From: JAEVLT01 sp044598425
GTDB lineage: Bacteria > Bacillota > Bacilli > Bacillales > Cytobacillaceae
NCBI GenBank assembly: GCA_044598425.1
Contig: CP172536.1
Span: forward strand, 806,001 to 870,000
Reading direction: 5' to 3'
DNA: 64,000 nt
Positions 8,256-17,351 of this stretch are shown here, piece after piece; positions within the stretch are counted from its first letter, which is position 1; every line of letters begins with the position of its first letter. The notes beneath the pieces are model-generated. The model searched no databases, had not been told where the DNA came from, and was given only the letters and a program-made list of their open reading frames with translations. A program made the translations under genes and the position numbers.

Positions 8256-8448
8256 TGTTGATTGGAGCGGAAGGCGCGAGACTCCTCGAAAATACTATCG
8301 CATTTCCTTCGTGCGATGGTATTTTCGAAGATGCTATTGCAAAGTCCTGCAGGAAAAGCTGGTCAAGGGAGATCCCGCAGGTGCTTCAAGCGCCGAGGAT
8401 GCTCCCGGACTGCCCGCTGAAAGCGAGCACATGGAGCTGAAATCAACA
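8256..8448. repeat. Bacillaceae intergenic repeat (MITE-like) with an internal hairpin
   Basis: Begins TGTTGATTGGAGC and ends GCTGAAATCAACA, imperfect terminal inverted repeats. The GC-rich interior (GGAAGGCGCGAGACTCC ... GGGAGATCCCGCAGG) matches a dispersed repeat I know from many Bacillaceae genomes. Inside, 8287-8327 forms a hairpin of CGAAAATAC/GTATTTTCG arms that I do not expect in the element, so it may be a nested insertion. Fills the 357-bp gap between the ferritin-like gene and pit; no gene is seen there. Confidence 0.7.
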
Positions 8449-8503
8449 GGCAAATTTAACAGAGCCTTTTAAATAAAAAAAAAGGGATGTCTTAACCCTG
8501 TTT

Positions 8504-9502
8504 TTAAAAAAAGATGTTCAAAATGAAATAAATGCTTGCGGCTAGTAAGGCCGATATTGGAAGCGTAATGACCCAAGTAACCAGCATTCGCTGGGCTGTG
8601 CCCCATTTTACCCCTTTTAAGCGGTGAGAAGAGCCAACCCCTAAAATACCGGATGAAATAACGTGTGTGGTACTAACAGGCAAATGAACATAGGTGGCAC
8701 CGAAAATAACAAGTGCTCCCGTTAAATCGGCTGCAACTCCGTTAATTGGCCTGATTTTCATAATTTTCCCGCCAACTGTTTTAATGATTTTCCAGCCACC
8801 GACTGAGGTTCCTAGTCCCATTGCAAGAGCACAGGATACTTGAACCCAAAACGGAATATCTGTCGTTGTCAGATAATTATTCGCAATAAGAGCCATCGTA
8901 ATGATCCCCATGGATTTTTGCGCATCGTTCGTCCCATGGGAATAAGATTGAAGGGCCGCTGTAGCAATTTGAATCAATCGGAAACTGCGATTGGTTTTAG
9001 TTAAATTATTGTTTTTAAAAATAACTTTAAAAATACTGTACATTATGTATCCGATCACAAATGCCAATAGAGGAGAAAAAATGAGCCCCTCAATAATTTT
9101 TAAAAATCCAGCATATTTTAAAGACGCGAAACCTGCTGCAGCAATTGCCGCGCCGGCAATAGAACCGATAATCGCATGTGAAGAACTGCTTGGAATTCCG
9201 AAATACCAAGTGATCAAGTTCCAAGCTATCGCTGACAGCAATGCCGCGAGAATAACAACATGTCCATTTTGAAGGTGAAAAGGATCAACAATATCCGATG
9301 TAATGGTTTTGGCTACACCAGTAAAAGTCAACGCACCTAAAAAGTTCATTATCGCTGCCAGCACAATGGCTTGCCGCGGTTTTAACGCTTTTGTCGAAAC
9401 GGAGGTAGCAATGGCATTTGCAGTATCGTGGAAACCATTAATAAAGTCAAATACAAGGGCGCCAATAACAATCAGAATCGTTAAGATCAATATACCGCTC
9501 AT
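8504..9502 (-). CDS. pit: Low-affinity inorganic phosphate transporter, PitA family
   Basis: A 332-residue PiT-family phosphate (divalent metal-phosphate):H+ symporter. Family signatures: FDFINGFHDTANAIATSVST near the N-terminus and YSHGTNDAQKSMGII in the second half, plus PVSTTHVISSGILG near the C-terminus. About ten membrane segments. Length matches Bacillus Pit. It starts 12 bp after ykaA on the same strand, forming the ykaA-pit pair of B. subtilis. A weak hairpin with a T-run (about 8478-8500) may end the operon. Confidence 0.95.
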   Translation of the reverse strand: MSGILILTILIVIGALVFDFINGFHDTANAIATSVSTKALKPRQAIVLAAIMNFLGALTFTGVAKTITSDIVDPFHLQNGHVVILAALLSAIAWNLITWYFGIPSSSSHAIIGSIAGAAIAAAGFASLKYAGFLKIIEGLIFSPLLAFVIGYIMYSIFKVIFKNNNLTKTNRSFRLIQIATAALQSYSHGTNDAQKSMGIITMALIANNYLTTTDIPFWVQVSCALAMGLGTSVGGWKIIKTVGGKIMKIRPINGVAADLTGALVIFGATYVHLPVSTTHVISSGILGVGSSHRLKGVKWGTAQRMLVTWVITLPISALLAASIYFILNIFF

Positions 9503-9514
9503 ACTAAGACTCCC

Positions 9515-10132
9515 TTATGCATTTTTCATAATGATGGTTTCAAGCGTATTTGCTACTGATTGGCAGTAATCGGCAATATCCTCTAGATTTTCATAAATCT
9601 CTTTATATTGAATAATCCGAATCGGATCTTTTTCGACTGAAAATAAATGTTTGATGGATTGTCTTAAAATATTATCGCATTTTGATTCGTAATCCTTTGT
9701 TTTAATCGCATGCTCGCGAATTTGCATTAATTTTTTGTTTGCCAATAATCCAATTGCTTTATCAATTTCAATGATGCTATTTTGAATCGCATCGACAAAT
9801 TTCAGCATGTATTCATCTGCCTGTGTGATCGAATACATTTCAAATAATGCTGCACAACCTTCAAGACCATCCAATACATCGTCCATGCTGATAGCTAGAT
9901 GGAGGATGTCTTCACGCTCGATCGGAGTAATAAAGGCGTCATTTAGCTCCTTAATCACTTCATGAACAAAATTGTCACCTTTTGTTTCATACTCCTTCAT
10001 CTTTTCTGAAAAAATTTTAAGATCGCTGACGTTTTTTAATTTGTACTCTGTAAAGAAGTTCACACTTTCTTTTAAGTTTGCAGAGATGTTCAACAGCATG
10101 ACTGAAAACTTATCATTTTTTTTAAAAGCCAT
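9515..10132 (-). CDS. ykaA: DUF47/PhoU-like Pit accessory protein (YkaA)
   Basis: A 205-residue all-helical cytoplasmic protein of the DUF47 family, related to PhoU. It has the typical helical repeats with ESKCDNILRQSIKHLF and EDIADYCQSVANTLE near the end, and ETKGDNFVHEVIKELN near the start. DUF47 proteins are encoded beside Pit transporters and are thought to modulate them. First gene of the ykaA-pit operon; GGGGGC before ATG acts as RBS. The AT-rich 250 bp upstream, shared with the divergent aldo/keto reductase, must hold both promoters, but I cannot assign them with confidence. Confidence 0.9.
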   Translation of the reverse strand: MAFKKNDKFSVMLLNISANLKESVNFFTEYKLKNVSDLKIFSEKMKEYETKGDNFVHEVIKELNDAFITPIEREDILHLAISMDDVLDGLEGCAALFEMYSITQADEYMLKFVDAIQNSIIEIDKAIGLLANKKLMQIREHAIKTKDYESKCDNILRQSIKHLFSVEKDPIRIIQYKEIYENLEDIADYCQSVANTLETIIMKNA

Positions 10133-10387
10133 ATTTTTGCCCCCTACTTATTCATCCAAAAGATTTTACCAAACATTCCTATTTTAAATGAAAATAAAAT
10201 TTAAAGGAATATCGAATTTACAAAAATGTAACATTATAAAATTCAGAATAGTTTCAAAAAATGTTTTTTATTTTTACGCTATAATGCTCTATTTATAACA
10301 TGTATTTTGGAAAAACGGCATCCCGCTTTTCAAATAGGAAAAGAAAAAGGTAAAATATAAATAGTACTGTTGATAGGAGGGAAAAAA

Positions 10388-11215
10388 TTGAAAAGTTTGC
10401 AGGATACGATTCGCCTACATAATGGGGTAGAAATGCCCCGTCTTGGACTAGGAGTGTATAAAGTTGAAAAAGGACAGCAAGTAGAAGAAACGGTGACAAC
10501 TGCTCTCAAGCTTGGATACCGTTCCATTGATACCGCGGCATTTTATCAAAATGAGGAAGGGGTAGGGAACGCTGTCCGCCAAAGCGGAATTGCTCGGAAA
10601 GAACTTTTTATCACAACCAAAGTTTGGAATAGTGAACAAGGCTATGATGAAACGTTAAAAGCATTTGAGGCAAGCATGAAAAAGCTAAACCTGGAGTATT
10701 TAGACCTCTATTTGGTACATTGGCCAGTCCAAGGAAAATATTTGGAAACATGGCGGGCACTTGAGACCCTTTATAAAGAAGGACGAGTGCGAGCGATTGG
10801 CGTCAGCAATTTTAAAATCCACCATTTGGAGGATTTATTAAACAATAGCGAACTGAAACCGGTCATTAATCAAGTTGAATTACATCCTAGACTTTCACAG
10901 CCCGAATTGCGTGATTATTGTAAAGAGAAAGAAATTGCGGTCGAGGCATGGTCTCCCATTGCGCGCGGACGGATTTTGAATGATCCGGTTTTAATGAAAA
11001 TTGCCGAAAACCATAACAAAAGTTCTGCCCAAGTGATTTTGCGCTGGCATCTGCAAAATGATGTTGTCATTATTCCAAAATCGGTAACTCCAGCCCGTTT
11101 AAAAGAAAATATTGCTCTTTTTGACTTTGAGTTAAGCACCGATGAAATGGCACAAATCAATTCCCTTAATCGAAATGAACGTTTTGGAGCCGACCCAGAC
11201 CATATTGATTTTTAA
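10388..11215 (+). CDS. yvgN: Aldo/keto reductase (YvgN-like glyoxal/methylglyoxal reductase)
   Basis: A 275-residue NADPH-dependent AKR. The tetrad is visible: Asp in SIDTAAFYQNEEGVG (with catalytic Tyr), Lys in TTKVWN and His in LVHWPVQGKY. The NADPH-binding IPKSVTPARLKEN lies near the C-terminus. It tracks B. subtilis YvgN along its length, an enzyme reducing methylglyoxal and glyoxal. The true start is TTG 10388, seven bases after AGGAGG; the earlier TTG at 10370 precedes that RBS. Monocistronic, with a terminator at 11304-11337. Confidence 0.93.
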   Translation: MKSLQDTIRLHNGVEMPRLGLGVYKVEKGQQVEETVTTALKLGYRSIDTAAFYQNEEGVGNAVRQSGIARKELFITTKVWNSEQGYDETLKAFEASMKKLNLEYLDLYLVHWPVQGKYLETWRALETLYKEGRVRAIGVSNFKIHHLEDLLNNSELKPVINQVELHPRLSQPELRDYCKEKEIAVEAWSPIARGRILNDPVLMKIAENHNKSSAQVILRWHLQNDVVIIPKSVTPARLKENIALFDFELSTDEMAQINSLNRNERFGADPDHIDF

Positions 11216-11303
11216 ATGACCTATGAAGGCATTCGATAGCAGCAAATGCCGATGAGCGGTTTATGCTGATCGATTTGCCATGAAGAAATGAACAAGTATA
11301 CTG

Positions 11304-11337
11304 AAAAAAACGGACTGCATTAAGCAGTTCGTTTTTT
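11304..11337 (+). terminator. Terminator after the aldo/keto reductase
   Basis: CGGACTGC ATTAA GCAGTTCG followed by TTTTTT. It lies about 90 bp past the stop codon; nothing else is seen in between. Confidence 0.8.
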
Positions 11338-11339
11338 AC

Positions 11340-11364
11340 GTTTATTTATAGCAAAATCGGGTAA
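11340..11364 (+). promoter_or_regulatory. Sigma-B-type promoter for the YeaQ/YmgE-family gene
   Basis: GTTTAT (11340-11345) and GGGTAA (11359-11364) are spaced 13 bp, matching the general-stress sigma-B consensus GTTTaa-N13-15-GGGtat. The B. subtilis relative YwzA is a general-stress protein, which fits. Confidence 0.65.
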
Positions 11365-11484
11365 TTTAAGTGTACAAGCAGCTAAGGATTAGAGTCAAAC
11401 ATGCTCTTTGAACTTAGCGGTTTGCAGCCAACTAGCTGGTTTTACATGAAATAATTATCAAATGCTAAAAAGGAGTGGATTGAC

Positions 11485-11739
11485 ATGAGTTTTCTTTGGT
11501 CATTAATCATTGGAGGAATTATCGGCTGGATTGCTGGTTTAATCGCAGGGAAAGATATTCCAGGCGGTATCGTGGGTAATATCATCGCAGGATTTGTTGG
11601 AGCGTGGCTCGGTACCTTGATCTTAGGTAATTGGGGTCCACATGTTGCTAACTTCGCGATTATACCAGCTATCATTGGCGCTGTCATTCTTGTGTTCTTG
11701 TTAAGTCTGATTATGAGATCGTTTAGAAGAGCAGAGTAA
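11485..11739 (+). CDS. ywzA: GlsB/YeaQ/YmgE-family stress membrane protein, 84 aa
   Basis: A small, very hydrophobic, glycine-rich protein with three membrane segments. It shows the family pattern LIIGGIIGWIAGLIAG, then GGIVGNIIAGFVGAWLG and a C-terminal helix ending in basic residues. The family (transglycosylase-associated protein in older annotation) is stress-induced with no proven enzymatic function. RBS AAAAAGGAG is eleven bases before ATG. A sigma-B-type promoter lies about 120 bp upstream. Confidence 0.88.
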   Translation: MSFLWSLIIGGIIGWIAGLIAGKDIPGGIVGNIIAGFVGAWLGTLILGNWGPHVANFAIIPAIIGAVILVFLLSLIMRSFRRAE

Positions 11740-11740
11740 A

Positions 11741-11788
11741 GCGAAAAGCGGAAGCGCCCTAGTGTCAATAGGGAGCTGAAGCTAGACA
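11741..11788. repeat. Short copy of the AAGCGGAAGCGCC...AGCTAGACA Bacillus repeat
   Basis: It begins GCGAAAAGCGGAAGCGCC and ends GAAGCTAGACA, like a deletion derivative of the element at 35517-35668, which lies in the opposite orientation with the same end sequences. Confidence 0.5.
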
Positions 11789-11827
11789 GTTTTATCAAAG
11801 TAAAGAATGAAATTATAATGTTACAGC

Positions 11828-11852
11828 AAAGCCTCCCGGCCAGGGAGGCTTT
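11828..11852. terminator. Bidirectional terminator between ywzA-like gene and pseudouridine synthase
   Basis: AAAGCCTCCC GGCCA GGGAGGCTTT, with T-rich sequence on both strands. It lies eight bases beyond the stop of the convergent pseudouridine synthase gene. Confidence 0.75.
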
Positions 11853-11859
11853 TCGCTGC

Positions 11860-12783
11860 TTAAAGTGCCCTAATATCAATTCCTTTAAAAATCGGAGGGG
11901 AATCAATAAATGGTGCATGACTTACGATTTGTTCCTCTGTTAGAGGGTGTGTAAATTCTAGTTTAGCAGCATGTAGCGCCTGCCTTGGAAAAATCGCTTT
12001 TCCTCCATATAAAAGATCCCCGGCGAGCGGATGGCCTAAGGAACTAAAATGGACTCGAATTTGGTGGGTTCTTCCTGTTTCAAGCCAGCATTTTACATAG
12101 GTGAGCTGATGGGTGGGGTCTTCTTTGATAACTTGGTAATGGGTGATGGCTTCTTGTCCAGTAGGAGATATCCGCCTCCTTGTTGCATGATGCCTGTCCC
12201 GGCCAATCGGTTCGGAAATGATGCCATTTTGGGCAGCCATGATTCCATGGACAATGGCAACATAAGTACGCTTTATTTTTCGCTGCTTCAACATTTGGTC
12301 GAGGAGAGAACCGGCAAATGAATGTTTAACGAATAATATAGCCCCCGATGTGTCCCGATCCAAGCGGTGAATATGGCGAATGGCTCCTGTTTCTCCATTT
12401 GCCTGCATATGAAACACAGCTGCATTCAGGAGAGTATTTGTCTCCAAAGCCATATCATTCGGATGGGTTGTCATAAATGGCGGTTTATTAAAAATAATTA
12501 GATGGTCGTCTTCGTAAAGCACCGGAACTTCAAGATAGGCTGACGGTACATCTGATTTCTCTTCGGAAAACAATTCAAGTGATAGCTTTGCTCCCTTTTC
12601 AAAAGGGTGGCGCCAATTGGCTGGCTTGCCATTTAGCAGTACTTTTTGTCCCATTCGAAACAGGTGGGTTATTTTTTTTGGACAGTTCCATACATCAAGA
12701 AAAAGATTTTCAACCGTTAAGTTTTCCCATTTCTTTGGAATTGTGATCTCAAACCAATTCCCTTTTCGATTTGTTTGCAGCAT
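11860..12783 (-). CDS. yhcT: RluA/RluD-family RNA pseudouridine synthase (YhcT-like)
   Basis: A 307-residue enzyme that isomerises uridine in structured RNA. The catalytic motif HRLDRDTSGAI holds the essential Asp, and RTHQIRVHFSSLGHPLAGD is the second conserved core segment. An N-terminal S4-like region (residues about 20-90) precedes the catalytic domain. Length and the neighbouring yhcU gene match B. subtilis YhcT. Target RNA is not determined. Divergent from yhcU. Confidence 0.9.
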   Translation of the reverse strand: MLQTNRKGNWFEITIPKKWENLTVENLFLDVWNCPKKITHLFRMGQKVLLNGKPANWRHPFEKGAKLSLELFSEEKSDVPSAYLEVPVLYEDDHLIIFNKPPFMTTHPNDMALETNTLLNAAVFHMQANGETGAIRHIHRLDRDTSGAILFVKHSFAGSLLDQMLKQRKIKRTYVAIVHGIMAAQNGIISEPIGRDRHHATRRRISPTGQEAITHYQVIKEDPTHQLTYVKCWLETGRTHQIRVHFSSLGHPLAGDLLYGGKAIFPRQALHAAKLEFTHPLTEEQIVSHAPFIDSPPIFKGIDIRAL

Positions 12784-12923
12784 CCATCATGCTCCTTCGC
12801 TCTTTTTCATATCAACAGGTATTCTTTCGTGGGCATAATTACCACCCATTTCATACTGGCAATTATGATATTCTTAAGCTATATATTACGACAGATCACT
12901 GCGTAGGCAAAGGTGGGTTTTGT

Positions 12924-13325
12924 GTGAAGATTGTTTTTGCCTCGACACCAGGGCAGGAGGAAGAAATCAGTGAACTCGTGAAATACATGTATTCGAATGT
13001 ATTCCCAACCTATTTCACTGATCAAGAGATTAGAGAATTTGAACAATTGAAAGTTTTGGATACTACAAGAAAGCATTTTGATGATTTCAGTACGTTAAAA
13101 GACGCTTTTCAAGTGATGGTTTCTTTGCAGACAATCATTTCAATATTGGAATCGGCGGTATTAAAGGCTGAGCAAACAAGGCTGTTTGAAAAAAATTCCA
13201 AAACTTTACAAAAGTACGGTCTTTTTTTTCCATTTAATTTACAGCGTTTTATTGAAGCAAAAAATGCGAAAAAGCTGGGCAGGTTAAGCGTCTATACAAA
13301 AGCAGCCAATGAAATGCTGATTTAA
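12924..13325 (+). CDS. yhcU: DUF5365-family protein (YhcU-like), 133 aa
   Basis: A soluble, mostly helical protein of unknown function. It begins MKIVFASTPGQEEEISEL and contains VFPTYFTDQEIREFEQ and AFQVMVSLQTIISILE, matching the Bacillus YhcU/DUF5365 pattern in order and length. The open frame extends 51 codons further upstream, but GTG 12924 is preceded by AGGTGG and gives the family N-terminus, so I chose it. Adjacent to yhcT as in B. subtilis. A hairpin terminator follows. Confidence 0.8.
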   Translation: MKIVFASTPGQEEEISELVKYMYSNVFPTYFTDQEIREFEQLKVLDTTRKHFDDFSTLKDAFQVMVSLQTIISILESAVLKAEQTRLFEKNSKTLQKYGLFFPFNLQRFIEAKNAKKLGRLSVYTKAANEMLI

Positions 13326-13327
13326 AA

Positions 13328-13356
13328 TCGCCTTGTTTAAAGGGCGCTTTTTTTTG
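13328..13356 (+). terminator. Terminator after yhcU
   Basis: CGCCTT GTTT AAAGGGCG followed by CTTTTTTTT. Confidence 0.7.
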
Positions 13357-13541
13357 CAAAGTTTTTTTTAGCCATGTACTTTCATTTGTTCAAATTATAA
13401 AATAGAAGAGAGCGAAAGGGAATGGACCGTTACTCCTTTAAGTGAATGCGAAAAAAGTCATAAGAATGAATGTTTTTTTAAAAGGAGTATCCTGCCTCGG
13501 CATCGAAAATGATAAGGGTATAAGAAATTGGAGGAGATTGA

Positions 13542-15284
13542 ATGAACTGGAAAACGAATGCGAACAAATGGATCCAATTTGAAAATCTGGACCCTGAGTT
13601 AAAAAAAGAATTGGATGAAATTGCGAATAACGAGAAGCAATTAGAGGAAGTTTTTTATAAAAACTTAGAATTTGGAACCGGAGGGATGAGGGGAGAAATT
13701 GGTGCCGGAACAAACCGAATGAACCTCTATACAGTAAGAAAGGCATCTGCCGGTTTAGCAGCATACATAGAAGAGAACGGGATCGAAGCAAAAAAACGCG
13801 GAGTTGTCATTGCTTTCGATTCTCGCCATAAATCACCTGAGTTTGCCATGGAAGCAGCTAAAACGCTAGCAACAAAGGGGATCCAGACGTACGTGTTCGA
13901 CGAACTGCGCCCGACCCCTGAACTATCCTTCGCTGTTCGCTATTTGAATGCTTATTCCGGCATTGTCATTACAGCGAGTCATAATCCGCCTGAATATAAT
14001 GGCTATAAGGTCTATGGCGATGATGGCGGGCAGCTCCCGCCTGCGAGCGCAGACAAAGTCATTGCAAAGGTAAATGAAATTGAAAATGAACTGCTGATCG
14101 AGGTTGACAGTGAGAAAAAGCTGCGGGCTGCAGGATTAATTGTTACAATTGGTGCAGAAATCGACAATGCCTATGTTGAAAAATTAAAAACCATCACCGA
14201 AAATCCAGTATTAGCAATGGAGTCGGATATTAAGGTCGTTTTTACTCCGCTGCATGGAACAGCCAATAAGCCAGTGCGCAATGCGCTGACTGCCCTTGGT
14301 TATAAAAATGTCCATGTTGTCAAAGAACAGGAAATGCCTGATCCTGAGTTTTCAACTGTTCAAAGCCCAAATCCGGAAGAACATGCTGCGTTTGAACTTG
14401 CGATTCGCGACGGAAAACAAATGGGTGCGGATATTTTAATCGGTACAGATCCTGATGCGGACCGCTTGGGCGTTGCGACGCGTAATCGAGAAGGTGAGTA
14501 TGTCGTACTAACGGGAAATCAAACTGGTGCGCTGCTCCTAGACTACCTATTGACGCAGAAAAAAGAAAAGAATAGCATTCCAAGTCATGGGGTTGTCCTT
14601 AAGACGATTGTCACATCCGAAATCGGCAGAAAAATTGCTGCGGCATATGGACTGGAAACTGTTGACGTGCTGACAGGCTTCAAATTTATTGCTGAAAAAA
14701 TTAATGAATACAAAGCAACAGGCGAGCACACATTCTTATTTGGCTATGAAGAAAGCTATGGATACCTAATTGGGGATTTTGTCCGTGATAAGGATGCAGT
14801 CCAAGCAGCTATTCTGGCGACGGAAGTTTGTGCCTATTATAAAAAGCAAGGCCTATCTCTTTATGAAGGTTTGATGCAAGTTTTTGAAAAATATGGCTAC
14901 TTCTTAGAAGGACTTCGTTCCATTACATTAAAAGGAAAAGATGGAGCCGAAACGATTTCTAGAATTTTATCCTCCTTCCGCGCTGAACCAATGAAGGAGC
15001 TCGCTGGTATAACTGTGCAAGCGTCAGAAGATTATTTAACTGGAATTCGTGTGACAAAGAACGGTTCAGAAAAAATCGATCTTCCAAAATCGAATGTATT
15101 GAAATATACGTTTGAAGACGGCTCCTGGGTATGCCTAAGACCATCGGGAACAGAACCAAAGGTAAAATTCTACTTTGGTGTCAACAGCACCAGTCTTGAT
15201 GTAAGTAAAGCTAAATTACAAACAGTTGAAAAGGCCTTTATGGATTTAGTTGATCAAAAAATAGCGATGGCTGCTGAGAAATAA
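13542..15284 (+). CDS. pgcA: Alpha-phosphoglucomutase/phosphomannomutase
   Basis: A 580-residue alpha-D-phosphohexomutase interconverting glucose-1-phosphate and glucose-6-phosphate for UDP-glucose, teichoic acid and glycolipid synthesis. All four domain signatures are in order: FGTGGMRG near residue 47, the phosphoserine loop TASHNPPEYNGYKVY, metal loop GTDPDADRLG, sugar-binding GYEESYGYLIGD, and phosphate-binding RPSGTEPKVKFYF at the C-terminus. Length and sequence closely follow B. subtilis PgcA (YhxB). RBS GGAGGAG is seven bases upstream. Ends in a strong terminator. Confidence 0.96.
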   Translation: MNWKTNANKWIQFENLDPELKKELDEIANNEKQLEEVFYKNLEFGTGGMRGEIGAGTNRMNLYTVRKASAGLAAYIEENGIEAKKRGVVIAFDSRHKSPEFAMEAAKTLATKGIQTYVFDELRPTPELSFAVRYLNAYSGIVITASHNPPEYNGYKVYGDDGGQLPPASADKVIAKVNEIENELLIEVDSEKKLRAAGLIVTIGAEIDNAYVEKLKTITENPVLAMESDIKVVFTPLHGTANKPVRNALTALGYKNVHVVKEQEMPDPEFSTVQSPNPEEHAAFELAIRDGKQMGADILIGTDPDADRLGVATRNREGEYVVLTGNQTGALLLDYLLTQKKEKNSIPSHGVVLKTIVTSEIGRKIAAAYGLETVDVLTGFKFIAEKINEYKATGEHTFLFGYEESYGYLIGDFVRDKDAVQAAILATEVCAYYKKQGLSLYEGLMQVFEKYGYFLEGLRSITLKGKDGAETISRILSSFRAEPMKELAGITVQASEDYLTGIRVTKNGSEKIDLPKSNVLKYTFEDGSWVCLRPSGTEPKVKFYFGVNSTSLDVSKAKLQTVEKAFMDLVDQKIAMAAEK

Positions 15285-15310
15285 AAATATTTCGAAATGA
15301 TACTCATGTA

Positions 15311-15345
15311 AATACGGTTCCCCGTTAAGGGGAACCGTATTTTTT
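15311..15345 (+). terminator. Terminator after pgcA
   Basis: AATACGGTTCCCC GTTAA GGGGAACCGTATT followed by TTTT; a perfect 13-bp stem. Confidence 0.9.
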
Positions 15346-15411
15346 GGTGGTGGAATTCTTTTGTCCGGTTGTAAAAATTGGTAACACTAATCATTGTATT
15401 TGCCCTCAGAT

Positions 15412-15663
15412 TCAGGAAAGACTATACATCGGTGCAGTTAATTCAGAGTTGATTGCTTCGTTTGCATGGTCGATGTAACGCAGCAATGAATATAAATTTT
15501 CCTCAATTACTTTGTAGTCATGTTCAAAATTGTAAGCATGCAGGAAATGTTCGATTTTTTTTGATAAAAAATGATCCTGGGTGCGAACCATAAGAATTAA
15601 TAAGTTGTCCCATTCAGACCGGTGTGTATAATACAGCGCCCGATCATAATCCAATTTATTCAT
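15412..15663 (-). CDS. yhdB: YhdB-like small protein, 83 aa
   Basis: A soluble protein beginning MNKLDYDRALYYTHRSEWDN, with LLILMVRTQDHFLSKKIEHF and a second half of paired amphipathic helices. It resembles B. subtilis YhdB, whose function is unknown and whose gene also lies between pgcA and spoVR. ATG 15663 was chosen because GGAGGAGA lies just before it; a longer frame to 15717 would place that RBS inside the gene. Confidence 0.75.
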   Translation of the reverse strand: MNKLDYDRALYYTHRSEWDNLLILMVRTQDHFLSKKIEHFLHAYNFEHDYKVIEENLYSLLRYIDHANEAINSELTAPMYSLS

Positions 15664-15820
15664 TTGTTCATTCTCCTCCTTAATAGGAGTTGAGTTTAGT
15701 TTATGATTTTCTGACAAGAACTTTCGCAGAAAATGTTGGTCAGTCTTATTTCACGCGATTACCAAATCTTACTTGAATAAAAATGAGATGCATTTTGTCT
15801 GTTTTGTCTTAAATCTCATT

Positions 15821-15849
15821 TCATCATTCCTTTTAGAACTTCATACATT
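15821..15849 (+). promoter_or_regulatory. Sigma-E-type (mother-cell) promoter for spoVR
   Basis: CATACATT (15842-15849) matches the sigma-E -10 CATACAnT. TCATCATT (15821-15828) is a partial -35 at 13-bp spacing. B. subtilis spoVR is a mother-cell sporulation gene, consistent with this. Confidence 0.55.
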
Positions 15850-15878
15850 GTGGTAAGAAGAAGAAAGGGGAATGGTCA

Positions 15879-17294
15879 ATGAATGTGGAGGATCGCAAAG
15901 CTCTTGAATATGCCATTAGTGAAATAACCGAAATAGCGAGCGGTTTTGGATTGGACTTTTACCCGATGCGATATGAAATTTGCCCTGCTGATATTATTTA
16001 TACGTTTGGCGCTTATGGAATGCCCACCCGTTTTTCCCATTGGAGCTTTGGAAAACAATTTTACAAAATGAAATTGCAATATGATTTAGGTTTAAGCAAA
16101 ATATATGAATTGGTCATTAATTCAAACCCTTGCTATGCTTTCCTTTTGGATTCAAATTCGTTAATTCAAAACAAGCTGATTGTGGCACACGTTTTGGCAC
16201 ATTGTGACTTTTTTAAAAACAACGTCCGGTTCCAAAATACGAAACGGGATATGGTGGAAAGCATGGCAGCAACAGCAGAACGCATCCGCCAATATGAAAT
16301 CAAATACAGTAAAAGCGAGGTTGAAACGTTTCTGGATGCCGTTTTAGCGATTGATGAGCATATTGATCCATCACTGATGCGCCCAAAACTGGCATGGTCG
16401 ATTGACGATGAGGATGAGGAGGAAGAGAATAAGCCGGCTCACACGCCGTATGATGATTTGTGGAAATTGGATGAAAAAACGAAGCAAGAAATTTCGAAAA
16501 AACAATCTAAAAAGAAATTTCCGCCAAGGCCTGAAAAAGATTTGCTGCTGTTCATCGAAACCTACAGCAGAGAACTAGAGGATTGGCAGCGCGATATTTT
16601 AACGATGATGCGCGAAGAAATGCTCTATTTTTGGCCGCAGCTTGAAACCAAAATTATGAACGAAGGCTGGGCTTCGTATTGGCATCAGCGAATTTTAAGG
16701 GAAATGGATTTGACAAGCGGAGAAGCGATTGAATTTGCAAAATTAAATGCCGGTGTCGTACAGCCGTCGAAAACAGGTATCAATCCTTATTATTTGGGGA
16801 TTAAAATTTTTGAGGATATTGAAGAGCGCTACAATCATCCAACAGATGAGATGAAACGCCGTGGCGTCAAACCTGGATCCGGACGGGAGAAAATATTTGA
16901 AGTTCGGGAAATCGAATCGGATATTTCTTTTCTACGGAATTATTTAACCAAAGATCTCATCATGCGGGAGGATATGTATTTATTTCAAAAACAGGGTCGC
17001 GATTACAAAATTATAGATAAACAGTGGGAGCAAGTTCGCGACCAGCTTGTTAACATGCGGGTAAATGGGGGATTCCCCTATATTACTGTCAATGAGGGGG
17101 ATTATTTAAAGAACGGCGAGCTGTATATGAAGCATTGGTATGAAGGCATCGAACTTGATGTAAAGTATCTGGAAAAAGTATTGCCCTATATCCATCAGCT
17201 TTGGGGAAGACCCGTGCACATGGAAACAATCGTCGAAGACCGCACAATGCTATTTACGTATGACGGTAAAGCGATTCACAGGAAATATCTTTAG
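15879..17294 (+). CDS. spoVR: Stage V sporulation protein R (SpoVR family)
   Basis: A 471-residue cytoplasmic protein of the SpoVR family, required for normal spore cortex in B. subtilis, biochemical role unknown. Conserved segments: DFYPMRYEICPADIIYTFGA, VAHVLAHCDFFKNN, MNEGWASYWHQRI and a C-terminal VNGGFPYITVNEGDY. The EGW-SYWH segment is the most invariant part of the family. An acidic low-complexity stretch lies near residues 175-185. RBS GAAAGGGG precedes ATG. The gene ends at a REP-like palindrome. Confidence 0.95.
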   Translation: MNVEDRKALEYAISEITEIASGFGLDFYPMRYEICPADIIYTFGAYGMPTRFSHWSFGKQFYKMKLQYDLGLSKIYELVINSNPCYAFLLDSNSLIQNKLIVAHVLAHCDFFKNNVRFQNTKRDMVESMAATAERIRQYEIKYSKSEVETFLDAVLAIDEHIDPSLMRPKLAWSIDDEDEEEENKPAHTPYDDLWKLDEKTKQEISKKQSKKKFPPRPEKDLLLFIETYSRELEDWQRDILTMMREEMLYFWPQLETKIMNEGWASYWHQRILREMDLTSGEAIEFAKLNAGVVQPSKTGINPYYLGIKIFEDIEERYNHPTDEMKRRGVKPGSGREKIFEVREIESDISFLRNYLTKDLIMREDMYLFQKQGRDYKIIDKQWEQVRDQLVNMRVNGGFPYITVNEGDYLKNGELYMKHWYEGIELDVKYLEKVLPYIHQLWGRPVHMETIVEDRTMLFTYDGKAIHRKYL

Positions 17295-17302
17295 GAAGAA
17301 GA

Positions 17303-17348
17303 GGGACGGCTCTTGTGTTTCTTAGAAGGAAGCACGCGAACCGTCCCC
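17303..17348. repeat. REP-like palindrome, copy 1
   Basis: GGGACGG...CCGTCCCC arms around CTCTTGTGTTTC/GAAGCACGCGAAC-like sequence, directly after spoVR. Related copies lie at 23285, 25078 and 26239. The element could act as a terminator. Confidence 0.65.
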
Positions 17349-17351
17349 TTG

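Noticed and set aside
10133..10387. Promoters between ykaA and the aldo/keto reductase gene
   Set aside because: Very AT-rich; several TATAAT-like strings (one at about 10280) but no convincing -35 at proper spacing, so none is listed.
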